Part shown: in pieces, positions 1 to 6,748 of the stretch | How the letters are laid out: every line of letters begins with the position of its first letter | Position numbering within the stretch: the stretch's first letter is position 1 | DNA from: Petrotoga sp. UBA5851 | Lineage (GTDB): Bacteria; Thermotogota; Thermotogae; Petrotogales; Petrotogaceae | DNA: 10,022 nt | Direction of reading: 5' to 3' | NCBI GenBank assembly: GCA_002431635.1 | Contig: DJGH01000012.1 | Coordinates: 305-10,326, forward strand | The notes under the pieces: generated by a model | The model's database searches: none | What the model saw: only the letters and a program-made list of their open reading frames with translations | What the model was told of the DNA's origin: nothing | Translations under genes and position numbers: made by a program

Positions 1-450
1 CGTCATCAGAATCATCCTGCTGTCGGAAAAAATTTTAGTGATGTATGTCAAGCTGTTCCTATAAAAAATCTATTGACAGGCTTAGGAATAAAAAATATCT
101 ATGAAACTGATGCGTATGATCAGAAAAATCTGGAGCAAATCATAAAACAGGCCTTAAAAAACGAAGAGTTTAGCATAGTTATCGCTAAGCATCCGTGTAT
201 GCTTAAATTTGTTAAAGAGAAAAAAAGGAGAGGAGTATATAAAAATAAGACTGTAAAGATCATCAGTACAAAATGTGTTCTTGAAAATTTTTGTATAAAT
301 GAGTTCGCATGCCCTTCATATCAGAGAGGCAAGGGTTCTGAAGTTTTTGTAAATGAAGAGTTGTGCATAGGAGACGGTTCGTGTCTACAGGTCTGCCCTC
401 ATGGAGCTATCGGATATGAAGACAAGGAGGATAAGGATGATAACCAATAA
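1..450 (+). CDS. iorA: Indolepyruvate:ferredoxin oxidoreductase, alpha subunit, C-terminal part (5' end outside window)
   Basis: The alpha subunit carries thiamine diphosphate and iron-sulfur clusters and, with IorB, converts aryl pyruvates (indolepyruvate, phenylpyruvate) plus CoA to aryl-acetyl-CoA and CO2, reducing ferredoxin in the cytoplasm. The reading frame is open from base 1, so only the last 149 residues are visible; the family is usually about 600 residues. The fragment starts with HQNHPAVGK, matching the end of the thiamine-diphosphate domain, continues through an alpha/beta stretch with AKHPCMLK, and ends in a two-cluster ferredoxin domain. The first cluster motif reads KCVLENFCINEFACP and the second LCIGDGSCLQVCP. 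In each, the second cysteine of the expected CxxCxxC pattern is replaced: Glu (codon 283-285) in the first, Asp (codon 373-375) in the second. The frame is intact, so this is not a frameshift. The TAA stop lies inside the start of iorB. Family assignment is firm; cluster chemistry is open. Confidence 0.93.
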   Translation, partial: RHQNHPAVGKNFSDVCQAVPIKNLLTGLGIKNIYETDAYDQKNLEQIIKQALKNEEFSIVIAKHPCMLKFVKEKKRRGVYKNKTVKIISTKCVLENFCINEFACPSYQRGKGSEVFVNEELCIGDGSCLQVCPHGAIGYEDKEDKDDNQ

Positions 451-1024
451 CAGATATGAAATATTCATAATCGGAGTAGGAGGACAAGGAATAGGTGTTT
501 TAAGTGAGTTGCTGCTGAGGGCCTGTGATTACTGTGGCTACAAGGTAAAATCCGTTGAAACGCATGGCCTTGCTCAGCGGGGAGGTACTGTCAGTTCTCA
601 CTTGCGTTTGGGAACAAATGTATATTCGCCCATAATAATGTCCAATTCTGCAGATATGGTTGTTTCGCTGGAACGTAATGAGGCTATGAGGGGCATGAAT
701 GATCAGCTGAAAGATAACGGAACTCTTGTATATTACGATACGTCATGGCAACCGCTTAATGTGAGGTTGACCAGAGAAAAAAATGTAAGCACAATAGATA
801 TTCAGAACATAGCTGAAGAAAGGGGTATTAAAGTATTCAGAACTTTTAAGAAAGATATTCCTGATATAAGAATGCAAAATATAGTACTCTTGGCATTGAT
901 TGCTAAAGAAAAACTCATTCCACAACTGGCTGCAGAAGATTATCGAAGTGCTATGAGAGATATAATGAAAGATTCAACTCTTGAACTAAATCTGGCATTA
1001 TTTGATCAAGTTCAGAAAGAATAA
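437..1024 (+). CDS. iorB: Indolepyruvate:ferredoxin oxidoreductase, beta subunit
   Basis: This is the small subunit of the IorAB complex, homologous to the gamma domain of pyruvate:ferredoxin oxidoreductases. At 195 residues it has the usual family length. Residues 9-20 contain the glycine-rich GVGGQGIG turn, and residues 41-50 hold ETHGLAQRGG followed by TVSSHLR, the hallmark block of this family. I chose the ATG at 437 because AAGGAGG sits at 424-430, six bases upstream; the longer frame opening at 401 lacks a comparable ribosome binding site and would add 12 residues not typical of the family. The start lies 14 bases inside the end of iorA, so the two subunits are probably translationally coupled for equal production. 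The stop faces the convergent lipoprotein gene 17 bases away. Confidence 0.95.
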   Translation: MITNNRYEIFIIGVGGQGIGVLSELLLRACDYCGYKVKSVETHGLAQRGGTVSSHLRLGTNVYSPIIMSNSADMVVSLERNEAMRGMNDQLKDNGTLVYYDTSWQPLNVRLTREKNVSTIDIQNIAEERGIKVFRTFKKDIPDIRMQNIVLLALIAKEKLIPQLAAEDYRSAMRDIMKDSTLELNLALFDQVQKE

Positions 1025-1048
1025 CGTATCTATTCAGAAAGTTATTCT
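1011..1048. repeat. Repeat-rich convergent gene junction, possible weak bidirectional terminator
   Basis: The junction between iorB and the lipoprotein gene holds an inverted repeat, AGAATAAC (1018-1025) and GTTATTCT (1041-1048), with a 15-base loop. The stop codons of both genes lie in its two arms. A 9-base direct repeat, TTCAGAAAG, occurs at 1011-1019 and 1033-1041. The stem is poor in GC and no strong T-run follows on either strand, so termination is only a guess. Confidence 0.35.
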
Positions 1049-2457
1049 ATCTTAATTTCTATATAATCTGCCATATTTTGAAACAGTAAGTTTCTGAATT
1101 CAACCAAGGAGTAGTCACTTGTAGATTTAAAAGCTGAAAAAGTGAATATTATAAAAAGAGTGTTGCTTTGAGGTTCAAGCTTAAATCTAAGAAGTGTCTC
1201 GGATGAATTTGAAAGATAAGTATAACTGTTATTTATAAGTTCATTCTGTATAAGATAGACTTTATCATTTTTATAAGAAAATATGTATACGTACTGTCTA
1301 GGTTTTCCCATGACTTTGAGATCAGTGTAATCGTTTTTCGGAAAATTGTAATAATCCTCAATAAGAACCTCTTCCACAGGCGGAGAAACCTGCGGAGTAG
1401 TTATCAATGCATCTGCAGGAAGATTGTCTGTTTTTGCAGATGAGTGGGGAATAAAAAACACCTTGTTTATTATCTGTCTCTGTCTGAGAATATGAATATC
1501 AGGATTAAGTATGAAAGTTTTCCTGAAAATATCACGTATACTTAAAGTAACAGAATATTCCTGGCTGTACTTTGAAATCTTAAAAGTAAAATCTTTTGAA
1601 GAATCAGAAAAAAATACTTTTTTGCTTGTAAACTCCACATTGTGCCCTGTAATTTCAAAGCCTATCAAACCTGTATACTCTGGTGCCTGTACTCTAATGT
1701 ATGCGGATGTTTCATCATCAAGTAAGATTCCTTGAGGGTAGGAGATATCAACTTGAATCTGATCAAAAAAAGCTTTTATATCCGAATAATATTTGTCGTA
1801 GTTAGGATTATCTGCGGCTGTCGATTTTAGCAAAAGAAGATCTGAAAATGCACCATAATAATCCTTGATATTTATTTTTGCAATAATGCTTTCTTCAAGT
1901 ATGTGGAGCTCTGATACTTCTTCTTTAACTTTTTTTGAAACGGGTTCCGATACATTAAGGTTATGCTCTGTGATCAGTCTACTGCCAGTGTAAATTAAAT
2001 TTTTACTTATGAGATATTCACAAACAAGAGAGTAAAATATAAAATCATGTTTAGTCTGAGAAAGTGAAAGTCTTGTTTTCAATACGATGCTTTGACCGTA
2101 CACTTTATTTTCTATGACTGAGAAGTCTGTTTCTTCAAAGTACCTGACCGATTCTGATGAACAGTACTCTTGAAATTCTTTCAGGAAAAGTTCTTTGGTA
2201 ATATATGGATATGAAAAGTAAAACTCTTTATCGTATTTATCTTCAAGATCAAGTTTAATACCTTCTGAAACCGCATCCACAAGTATTGCTTTGGTAAAAG
2301 CAAAAGCTTGGTCATATGATGTCGAAGAAGCCATAGCCGAATACTCTGTAATATTATTCGGTTTTAGTGTTTTTTCTATAGGAATAATGTTAGCCGAGCA
2401 TGATATAAGAAAAAAAGATATGATTAAAACTGACAGAAAAAAAGAAATTCTTTTCAT
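1042..2457 (-). CDS. Large lipoprotein of unknown function, with LPP20/FlgT-like N-terminus and DUF4384-like C-terminus
   Basis: I do not recognise this 471-residue protein as a named gene. It begins MKRISFF, then a hydrophobic stretch and a clear lipobox LISC with the lipidated cysteine at residue 20, so it should be exported and membrane-anchored. After the anchor, residues 45-135 (a YDQAFAFTKAILVDAVSEGI helix, then a strand-rich part) resemble in layout the LPP20/FlgT type of domain. Residues 185-235 look helical, perhaps one or two TPR-like hairpins. Residues 235-315 look like a beta sandwich. A low-complexity linker with prolines covers 340-365. Residues 378-470, including RQYVYIFSYKNDKVYLIQNE and later LEPQSNTLFII, resemble DUF4384. 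These domain calls are by eye. The ATG at 2457 has GAGGTG about six bases upstream (2462-2467), and a promoter lies at 2491-2499. The MATE gene ends 57 bases upstream on the same strand. Confidence 0.8.
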   Translation of the reverse strand: MKRISFFLSVLIISFFLISCSANIIPIEKTLKPNNITEYSAMASSTSYDQAFAFTKAILVDAVSEGIKLDLEDKYDKEFYFSYPYITKELFLKEFQEYCSSESVRYFEETDFSVIENKVYGQSIVLKTRLSLSQTKHDFIFYSLVCEYLISKNLIYTGSRLITEHNLNVSEPVSKKVKEEVSELHILEESIIAKINIKDYYGAFSDLLLLKSTAADNPNYDKYYSDIKAFFDQIQVDISYPQGILLDDETSAYIRVQAPEYTGLIGFEITGHNVEFTSKKVFFSDSSKDFTFKISKYSQEYSVTLSIRDIFRKTFILNPDIHILRQRQIINKVFFIPHSSAKTDNLPADALITTPQVSPPVEEVLIEDYYNFPKNDYTDLKVMGKPRQYVYIFSYKNDKVYLIQNELINNSYTYLSNSSETLLRFKLEPQSNTLFIIFTFSAFKSTSDYSLVEFRNLLFQNMADYIEIKIE

Positions 2458-2490
2458 TGTGCACCTCAGAGCAGGAGTTAGTTTATATAA

Positions 2491-2499
2491 ATTATACCA
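2491..2499 (-). promoter_or_regulatory. Extended -10 promoter for the lipoprotein gene
   Basis: On the minus strand this reads TGGTATAAT, a perfect TGnTATAAT extended -10 element. The ATG lies 33 bases downstream, giving a predicted leader near 27 bases. No good -35 is visible at 16-18 bases spacing (ACTGAT at best), which fits an extended -10 promoter. It sits between the end of the MATE gene and the lipoprotein start, so the lipoprotein can be expressed apart from the upstream operon. Confidence 0.5.
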
Positions 2500-2514
2500 T
2501 AACTGTTAAGAATA

Positions 2515-3855
2515 TCAGTTTATAACTTTTTGTCGCCAATTTCCAAGATAATAAAATAGCAGGGAAATAATCAGAGCCATTATATTACTGATTATCATAG
2601 CGTAGAATATACCGTTTATACCATAAGCATTGGCCATAAAAGCTATAAGCGGGACTCTTACTGCCCAGAGCCTTGCCACATCGATAAAAGTAGACTGTAT
2701 AGTGTGGCCTGATCCGGAAATAGCTCCCATATATATAAGCATAACGGAAAAAAAAGGATTTGAGAAAGAAACAAGCATAAAAATTGTTTTGCCTATGGAA
2801 ATTACCTCTGGATCATCTATAAAAAATTTTGTTATTGTATCGCCTGTAAAAAACAGGAGTACTGAAAAGATAAGAACTACTGTAAAAGTCAGTATAACAG
2901 CCTTTTTTACTGTTTCTTCGGCTTTTTTTATCATATCTGCCCCAAGCAACTGACCCACCATGGTGGTAACTGCCATACCTATTCCACTTGCAAACATTGC
3001 AATAAACCCATTGACTCTGTCAAATATTCCGTAAGCACTTATGAAAGATGGTCCGAATCCAGAAACTATTGCCATAATTATTGAAAAAGCAAAAGAAGTA
3101 ACAGAGTTGCCCAAGGAAGGAGGCAACCCTATGGCGATAACCTTTTTTATGATTTTCAAGTCAGGTTTGAAATCACGTATATGCATTTTTAAACCGTACT
3201 TTCCTTTAAGCATAACATATACCGAGTACAATGAAATGATGACTACAGAAATAAAAGTTGCCCAAGCTGCCCCTAGGACGCCCATCTTGAAAGTAAATAT
3301 CAGAAGCGGATCAAGAATCATGTTTATAATAACTGAAATGGCTGTATAAACAAGTCCTATGAATGAGTTACCCCAGCCTCTCATTATCCCGAGATTAAGA
3401 TCAAGTATGAAGGAAAAGGGAGTTGAAAGCAGAACTATCTTCATGTATGAATCCGCTAGTACAAGCACATTTCCGGTTATTCCCATAAATTGAAGTATCT
3501 GACGTGAAAATATTACCCCGGGCAGTGTGAAAAGAACAGAAAGAAAAGCTGTCGTAATAAGTGACTGTGCAGCCGCTTTTTCGGCTGTTTCTTTTTTTTG
3601 CATGCCTGTATACTGTGCAACCATGGTTGATCCTGCAGCAGAAAAACCAATTGCCAGAGACATAAATACAAAAGCTATGGGATATGCTACAGTAGGTGCT
3701 GCTAGTTCATCTTTTCCGAGTTTGCCAAGGAAAAAAGCGTCAGTTATATTATATAAAGTGTGAAGGATATTAGAAAGAATTATCGGCCATGATATTTTAA
3801 AAAGAGCCGATACAACCGGAGCATTTATTATATCCACTTTGGAGTTATATTTCAA
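2515..3855 (-). CDS. MATE family multidrug/Na+ antiporter
   Basis: This is an inner-membrane cation-coupled exporter of the multidrug and toxic compound extrusion family, with about 12 membrane segments in two related halves. From the chosen start it has 446 residues, the usual family length. The N-terminus shows the typical ISWPIILSNILHTLYNITDA with FFLGKLGKDELAA; ISVIINMILDPLLIF marks the end of the N-terminal half, and the C-terminal half contains FDRVNGFIAMFASGIGMA and VGQLLGA. A GTG at 3864 is possible, but the ribosome binding site AGAGGTGG (3861-3868) would then overlap the start codon. I therefore prefer the TTG at 3855, five bases after it. It follows the secreted-protein gene directly. 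The substrate cannot be read from sequence; drugs, dyes or metabolites are all possible. Confidence 0.93.
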   Translation of the reverse strand: MKYNSKVDIINAPVVSALFKISWPIILSNILHTLYNITDAFFLGKLGKDELAAPTVAYPIAFVFMSLAIGFSAAGSTMVAQYTGMQKKETAEKAAAQSLITTAFLSVLFTLPGVIFSRQILQFMGITGNVLVLADSYMKIVLLSTPFSFILDLNLGIMRGWGNSFIGLVYTAISVIINMILDPLLIFTFKMGVLGAAWATFISVVIISLYSVYVMLKGKYGLKMHIRDFKPDLKIIKKVIAIGLPPSLGNSVTSFAFSIIMAIVSGFGPSFISAYGIFDRVNGFIAMFASGIGMAVTTMVGQLLGADMIKKAEETVKKAVILTFTVVLIFSVLLFFTGDTITKFFIDDPEVISIGKTIFMLVSFSNPFFSVMLIYMGAISGSGHTIQSTFIDVARLWAVRVPLIAFMANAYGINGIFYAMIISNIMALIISLLFYYLGNWRQKVIN

Positions 3856-3860
3856 AAAAA

Positions 3861-3868
3861 CCACCTCT
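3861..3868 (-). promoter_or_regulatory. Ribosome binding site of the MATE gene, overlapping the upstream stop codon
   Basis: On the minus strand this is AGAGGTGG. Its first two bases belong to the TAG stop of the secreted-protein gene (3867-3869), so ribosomes finishing that gene stand on this site. It places the MATE start at the TTG at 3855 rather than the GTG at 3864, which lies inside it. Confidence 0.5.
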
Positions 3869-4541
3869 AATTGTAAGTAAGAATGAATATCTGTTTTTTA
3901 GGACTTGCTGGTCCGCCTTTAAGTCCTTCATATCGGACAAAAAGACCGTCGGTATTTCTGAACCAGTAATTTACACTCCAGAATATGCTAAGAAAACTAT
4001 CAAGAGTGACTCTTACTTTGGTACACTTTTCTTTTTTCCCTAATACATCAAGCTGATAGGTTCCTTCTTTTATAGCAATCATATCCATCTTCTTTCCGTC
4101 CGAAGGGTTTATAAGCCAGAACTTCATAGAAGAGCTATCACTCTTAATAAAATTTATCATAGATAGCTCTATGGCCTGGATCCATGGAGTATTGCCATCC
4201 CATAGATACTCATAGTGGTTTTCATATCCATTCTGGTAGGAAGTAATATGTATCGTGTAGTTCTCAAGGGCTATCTCATAGAAAGAATCTTTTTCGGTAT
4301 TTTTTAAAAAAGAGTAAGTAGTCATAAGGTCTTCGTTACAGATTACAGTATATTTTTTGCCTGGACAACTGAAATTAAGACAGATACTGCTATCCTCAGT
4401 ACTGATATCAATAATGTTTTTATAGGATAAAGAATCTATGATTTCTGTATATTCAAGATGAGAATATGGAATATCAAATGAAAATATAATGCCGGAAATA
4501 AAAAAGGAAAAAAATATAATTATTTTTTTAAAACAGACCAT
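3867..4541 (-). CDS. Secreted beta-rich protein of unknown function, DUF3108-like
   Basis: This 224-residue protein has an N-terminal signal peptide: basic FKK, then a hydrophobic stretch of about 17 residues, with cleavage probably near residue 21. It has no lipobox, so it is expected in the periplasm or outer envelope. The remainder looks like a beta-strand protein. The C-terminal half has KFWLINPSDGKKMDM, then TYQLDVLGKKEKCTKVRVTL, then FWSVNYWFRNTDGLFVRY and EGLKGGP. This succession resembles DUF3108-type periplasmic proteins, an assignment made by eye. The start ATG at 4541 is preceded by AAGGAG (4549-4554) at seven bases. The gene overlaps the end of the upstream acetyltransferase gene by 22 bases and abuts the MATE gene, so all three are probably one transcript. 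Its function is unknown. Confidence 0.8.
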   Translation of the reverse strand: MVCFKKIIIFFSFFISGIIFSFDIPYSHLEYTEIIDSLSYKNIIDISTEDSSICLNFSCPGKKYTVICNEDLMTTYSFLKNTEKDSFYEIALENYTIHITSYQNGYENHYEYLWDGNTPWIQAIELSMINFIKSDSSSMKFWLINPSDGKKMDMIAIKEGTYQLDVLGKKEKCTKVRVTLDSFLSIFWSVNYWFRNTDGLFVRYEGLKGGPASPKKQIFILTYN

Positions 4542-5308
4542 ACATTATCTCCTTCAAAGTTGCATTTTCTATAAACCGCTTCACAGTTGGAAATGTTGTA
4601 GAGATCGCCGGAAACGGTTACTATGCTTATTTTGGAATAAAGTCGATGTACGAGTTCGTTTACAAGAGCCTTGCAGATGCCTTTTCCTCTGAAGGCCGGA
4701 TCCACCTGAATGTACTCAAGACTGCCTTCACCATTTACTGTATCTCTTTCTCCGATGCCTAGCGCTATGGGAATGCCGCTTCCTTTTTCTTTAATCCACA
4801 GCCATAAACTGTTGTCAAAAACACCTGTCTCTGTCCAGCTTTTTACTCTTTTTTCTGAGGGTTTGATGTTTTCATAACATCTTCCTATGAAGTCTGATAC
4901 TATAAGACAGTCTTTTTGAGTATTCACATCTTCAAAGTAATACTGTGAAGAAAGGGCAGCAGAGAGCTCAGCTCCGGAATGTTTCAGCCGGAAGTATCTC
5001 ATGATTATCGGGAAGCTTAGCTTATCGAAAAAACTTTCGTATTTTTGGTTTATAACCACAAGCCGAAACTCTTTTTTCACAGCTTCACGTATATCGGGGC
5101 TTTCATAAAAGCTGCTCCAATATACCATAAACTCTCTCTGATTAAATGCCTGAAGCTTTGTGACATTATCACCTTTTAATTTTATATCGGTCTGAATATC
5201 AGTCAGGTGACCAAAAGTTTTCCAAAGAGGATTGGGAAGCACGGAACAAGGATCAGAAAGATATAACTTTGTAAGTATGCTTTTAAACTCGTTAAGATTT
5301 TCTGACAT
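4520..5308 (-). CDS. GNAT family N-acetyltransferase
   Basis: The protein is a cytoplasmic acyltransferase that should move an acetyl group from acetyl-CoA to an unidentified amine. It has 262 residues. The GNAT core is in the C-terminal third: SLEYIQVDPAFRGKGICKALV (about 197-215), where RGKGIC is the CoA pyrophosphate-binding loop, and later ISNCEAVYRKCNF (239-251), the usual end of the fold. Residues 1-150 are an extra N-terminal region I cannot assign; it might be a diverged second GNAT half. The start at 5308 is supported by AGGAGA five bases upstream (core GGAG at 5315-5318). A longer frame opening at 5362 would overlap the likely promoter at 5353-5361. First gene of a three-gene operon with the secreted protein and MATE genes. 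Confidence 0.88.
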   Translation of the reverse strand: MSENLNEFKSILTKLYLSDPCSVLPNPLWKTFGHLTDIQTDIKLKGDNVTKLQAFNQREFMVYWSSFYESPDIREAVKKEFRLVVINQKYESFFDKLSFPIIMRYFRLKHSGAELSAALSSQYYFEDVNTQKDCLIVSDFIGRCYENIKPSEKRVKSWTETGVFDNSLWLWIKEKGSGIPIALGIGERDTVNGEGSLEYIQVDPAFRGKGICKALVNELVHRLYSKISIVTVSGDLYNISNCEAVYRKCNFEGDNVWSVLKK

Positions 5309-5352
5309 ACGTTCTCCTGAATAAAAATCAATTTTAGAATCTATCATAGACA

Positions 5353-5361
5353 ATAATATCA
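5353..5361 (-). promoter_or_regulatory. Probable extended -10 promoter for the acetyltransferase operon
   Basis: On the minus strand this reads TGATATTAT, one mismatch from TGnTATAAT. It lies 44 bases before the ATG at 5308. Upstream is a T-rich tract on this strand without a clear -35. It would drive the acetyltransferase, secreted-protein and MATE genes. Confidence 0.4.
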
Positions 5362-5397
5362 CAAATAAAAAAATAAAAAAGAAAATTTGTACATTTT

Positions 5398-5406
5398 TGG
5401 TATACT
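5398..5406 (+). promoter_or_regulatory. Possible upstream extended -10 promoter for the MFS gene
   Basis: The sequence TGGTATACT resembles an extended -10 element (one mismatch in the hexamer). It follows an A-tract-rich stretch (5361-5386) that could act as an UP-like element. The leader from here would be about 67 bases. It is weaker than the site at 5437-5445. Confidence 0.3.
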
Positions 5407-5436
5407 TTATAAAAACAAAGTATTAAGAGAGTATTA

Positions 5437-5445
5437 TGATATAAT
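5437..5445 (+). promoter_or_regulatory. Extended -10 promoter for the MFS gene
   Basis: TGATATAAT is a perfect TGnTATAAT element, 34 bases before the ATG at 5480. No consensus -35 is seen at the right spacing. It is the centre of nested inverted repeats: ATTAT/ATAAT (5433-5437, 5441-5445) and AAGTATT/AATACTT (5418-5424, 5455-5461), which could be an operator. Confidence 0.5.
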
Positions 5446-5479
5446 CTATTTGTAAATACTTCTAAAAGGGGGGCTTTCT

Positions 5480-6748
5480 ATGGAGTTTAAGTACTGGAAG
5501 TTGTTTGTTCTGGGTTTTGGATTTTTTGGTATAAGCATTATCTGGCCGCTTTATAATGCTTATGTTCCTATCTTTCTTAAGGATTTTAACCTTTCATCAT
5601 TTATGGTTGGGGTTGTCATGACTTTTGATAACATATTTGCCATAATAATGCTTCCTTTGATAGGTGCTATGAGTGACAAGACAAGATCAAGATTCGGAAG
5701 GCGTATTCCGTATATTCTTGTTGGAGCACCTATTGCAACAGTATTTTTTATCATGATACCGTTTGTAAAAAATATGAGTATTCTTTGGCTTATGATGCTT
5801 GCAATAATATTCATGAACTTTTCAATGGCATTGTTCCGTGCTCCGGTAGTAGCTCTTATGCCAGATATAACTCCTACCAAACACAGAAGCCAGGCCAATG
5901 GAATAATAAATTTTATGGGAGGGCTCGGTGCACTTTTTGCTTACTTCGCAGGTAAGCCTATGTACGATGCAAACCCATCTTTTCCTTTTCTGGTCGGCGG
6001 ATTTGTTATGCTTATTGCCAGTTTTATAGTTGCCTTTACCGTTAAAGAACCACAGGAATATACAGTTGTTACAGGGGAAGAATCTAAAAAAGGCACTGCA
6101 AAAAAAGGAATGCTTGATCTGATTTCCAATCTCAAGGACGTCTTTCTTTCAAAAGAAAAAAGTCTCCTTTTTATGCTTTTTTCCATTTTATTCTGGTTTA
6201 TCGGCTTTAATGCCATAGAGACTTTTTTTACGAGCTATATGAAGTTTTACGTAGGAGTAGGAGAATCGACAGGGGCACTTATACTTGGCTTTTTTTCGCT
6301 TACACTGATGCTTTTCTCTATTCCGGCAGGATTTATCGGATCAAAAATTGGTAGGAAGAAAACGATAATAATAGGATTATCTGTTATTCTTGTAATGTCA
6401 GTTTCAACAATTATTCTGGGTACTCTCATAAAGAATAGGATTTTTGATACTCAGGCTATTATTGCTATATTCTTTGCTCTTTTTGCTGCAGGAGGAGTTG
6501 GTTGGGCAATGGTTAACGTAAACTCTCTTCCTATGGTTGTTGATATGACAACGACAGATAAAGCTGGAGGATACACAGGACTGTATTATTTTTTCTCAAT
6601 GGCAGCGAACATTATTGCACCACCGCTTTCCGGGAAAATAATAGACTTGTTCGACTATAATTCACTAATGTTTATATGTCTTATATTTTTTGGACTTGCC
6701 GTATTTACAATAACCAGGGTAAAGCGGGGAGAAGTTCAGCAAAAATAA
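5480..6748 (+). CDS. MFS transporter, SLC45/sugar-cation symporter type
   Basis: The gene encodes an inner-membrane major facilitator with about 12 membrane segments in 422 residues. The loop between segments 2 and 3 has the MFS signature GAMSDKTRSRFGRR (62-75), and RAPVVALMPDITP (120-132) followed by HRSQANG is typical of the SLC45/sucrose-maltose symporter branch. The second half repeats the loop as GFIGSKIGRKK (284-294). A charged linker near 190-215 joins the halves. Family members co-transport disaccharides or similar sugars with protons, but the substrate here is inference. The ATG at 5480 has AAAAGGGGGG (5464-5473) six bases upstream. The gene stands alone, divergent from the acetyltransferase operon, and its TAA lies inside the left arm of the terminator palindrome. 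No sugar enzyme or regulator is nearby to name the substrate. Confidence 0.92.
   Translation: MEFKYWKLFVLGFGFFGISIIWPLYNAYVPIFLKDFNLSSFMVGVVMTFDNIFAIIMLPLIGAMSDKTRSRFGRRIPYILVGAPIATVFFIMIPFVKNMSILWLMMLAIIFMNFSMALFRAPVVALMPDITPTKHRSQANGIINFMGGLGALFAYFAGKPMYDANPSFPFLVGGFVMLIASFIVAFTVKEPQEYTVVTGEESKKGTAKKGMLDLISNLKDVFLSKEKSLLFMLFSILFWFIGFNAIETFFTSYMKFYVGVGESTGALILGFFSLTLMLFSIPAGFIGSKIGRKKTIIIGLSVILVMSVSTIILGTLIKNRIFDTQAIIAIFFALFAAGGVGWAMVNVNSLPMVVDMTTTDKAGGYTGLYYFFSMAANIIAPPLSGKIIDLFDYNSLMFICLIFFGLAVFTITRVKRGEVQQK

Noticed and set aside
271..399. IorA cysteine losses as a sign of a pseudogene or frameshift
   Set aside because: The frame is open to its stop, the motif residues around both sites are conserved, and iorB is intact and coupled.
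401..436. Longer iorB starting at the ATG at 401
   Set aside because: The ATG at 437 has a strong AAGGAGG at proper spacing and gives the normal family N-terminus; the extra 12 residues lie inside the iorA ferredoxin domain and look unlike the family.
1511..1735. Plus-strand open frame inside the lipoprotein gene (also similar frames at 2291-2509, 2630-2953, 3041-3349, 3527-3763, 7634-7846, 9296-9604)
   Set aside because: They lie wholly or mostly antisense to well-supported genes, have no credible ribosome binding site and no family resemblance.
5309..5362. Extended N-terminus of the acetyltransferase to 5362
   Set aside because: The 18 added residues cover the promoter-like element and the ribosome binding site of the start at 5308.
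5361..5400. A-rich tract in the divergent region as a small RNA or replication origin
   Set aside because: It is a short A-tract stretch with no hairpin, no DnaA-box-like repeats and no terminator; UP-element or simple AT-rich spacer explains it.
5560..5898. Minus-strand frames inside the MFS gene (5560-5898, 5941-6216, 6247-6429) and inside iorB (743-925)
   Set aside because: They are antisense shadows of strong coding sequence, without recognisable domains or start signals.
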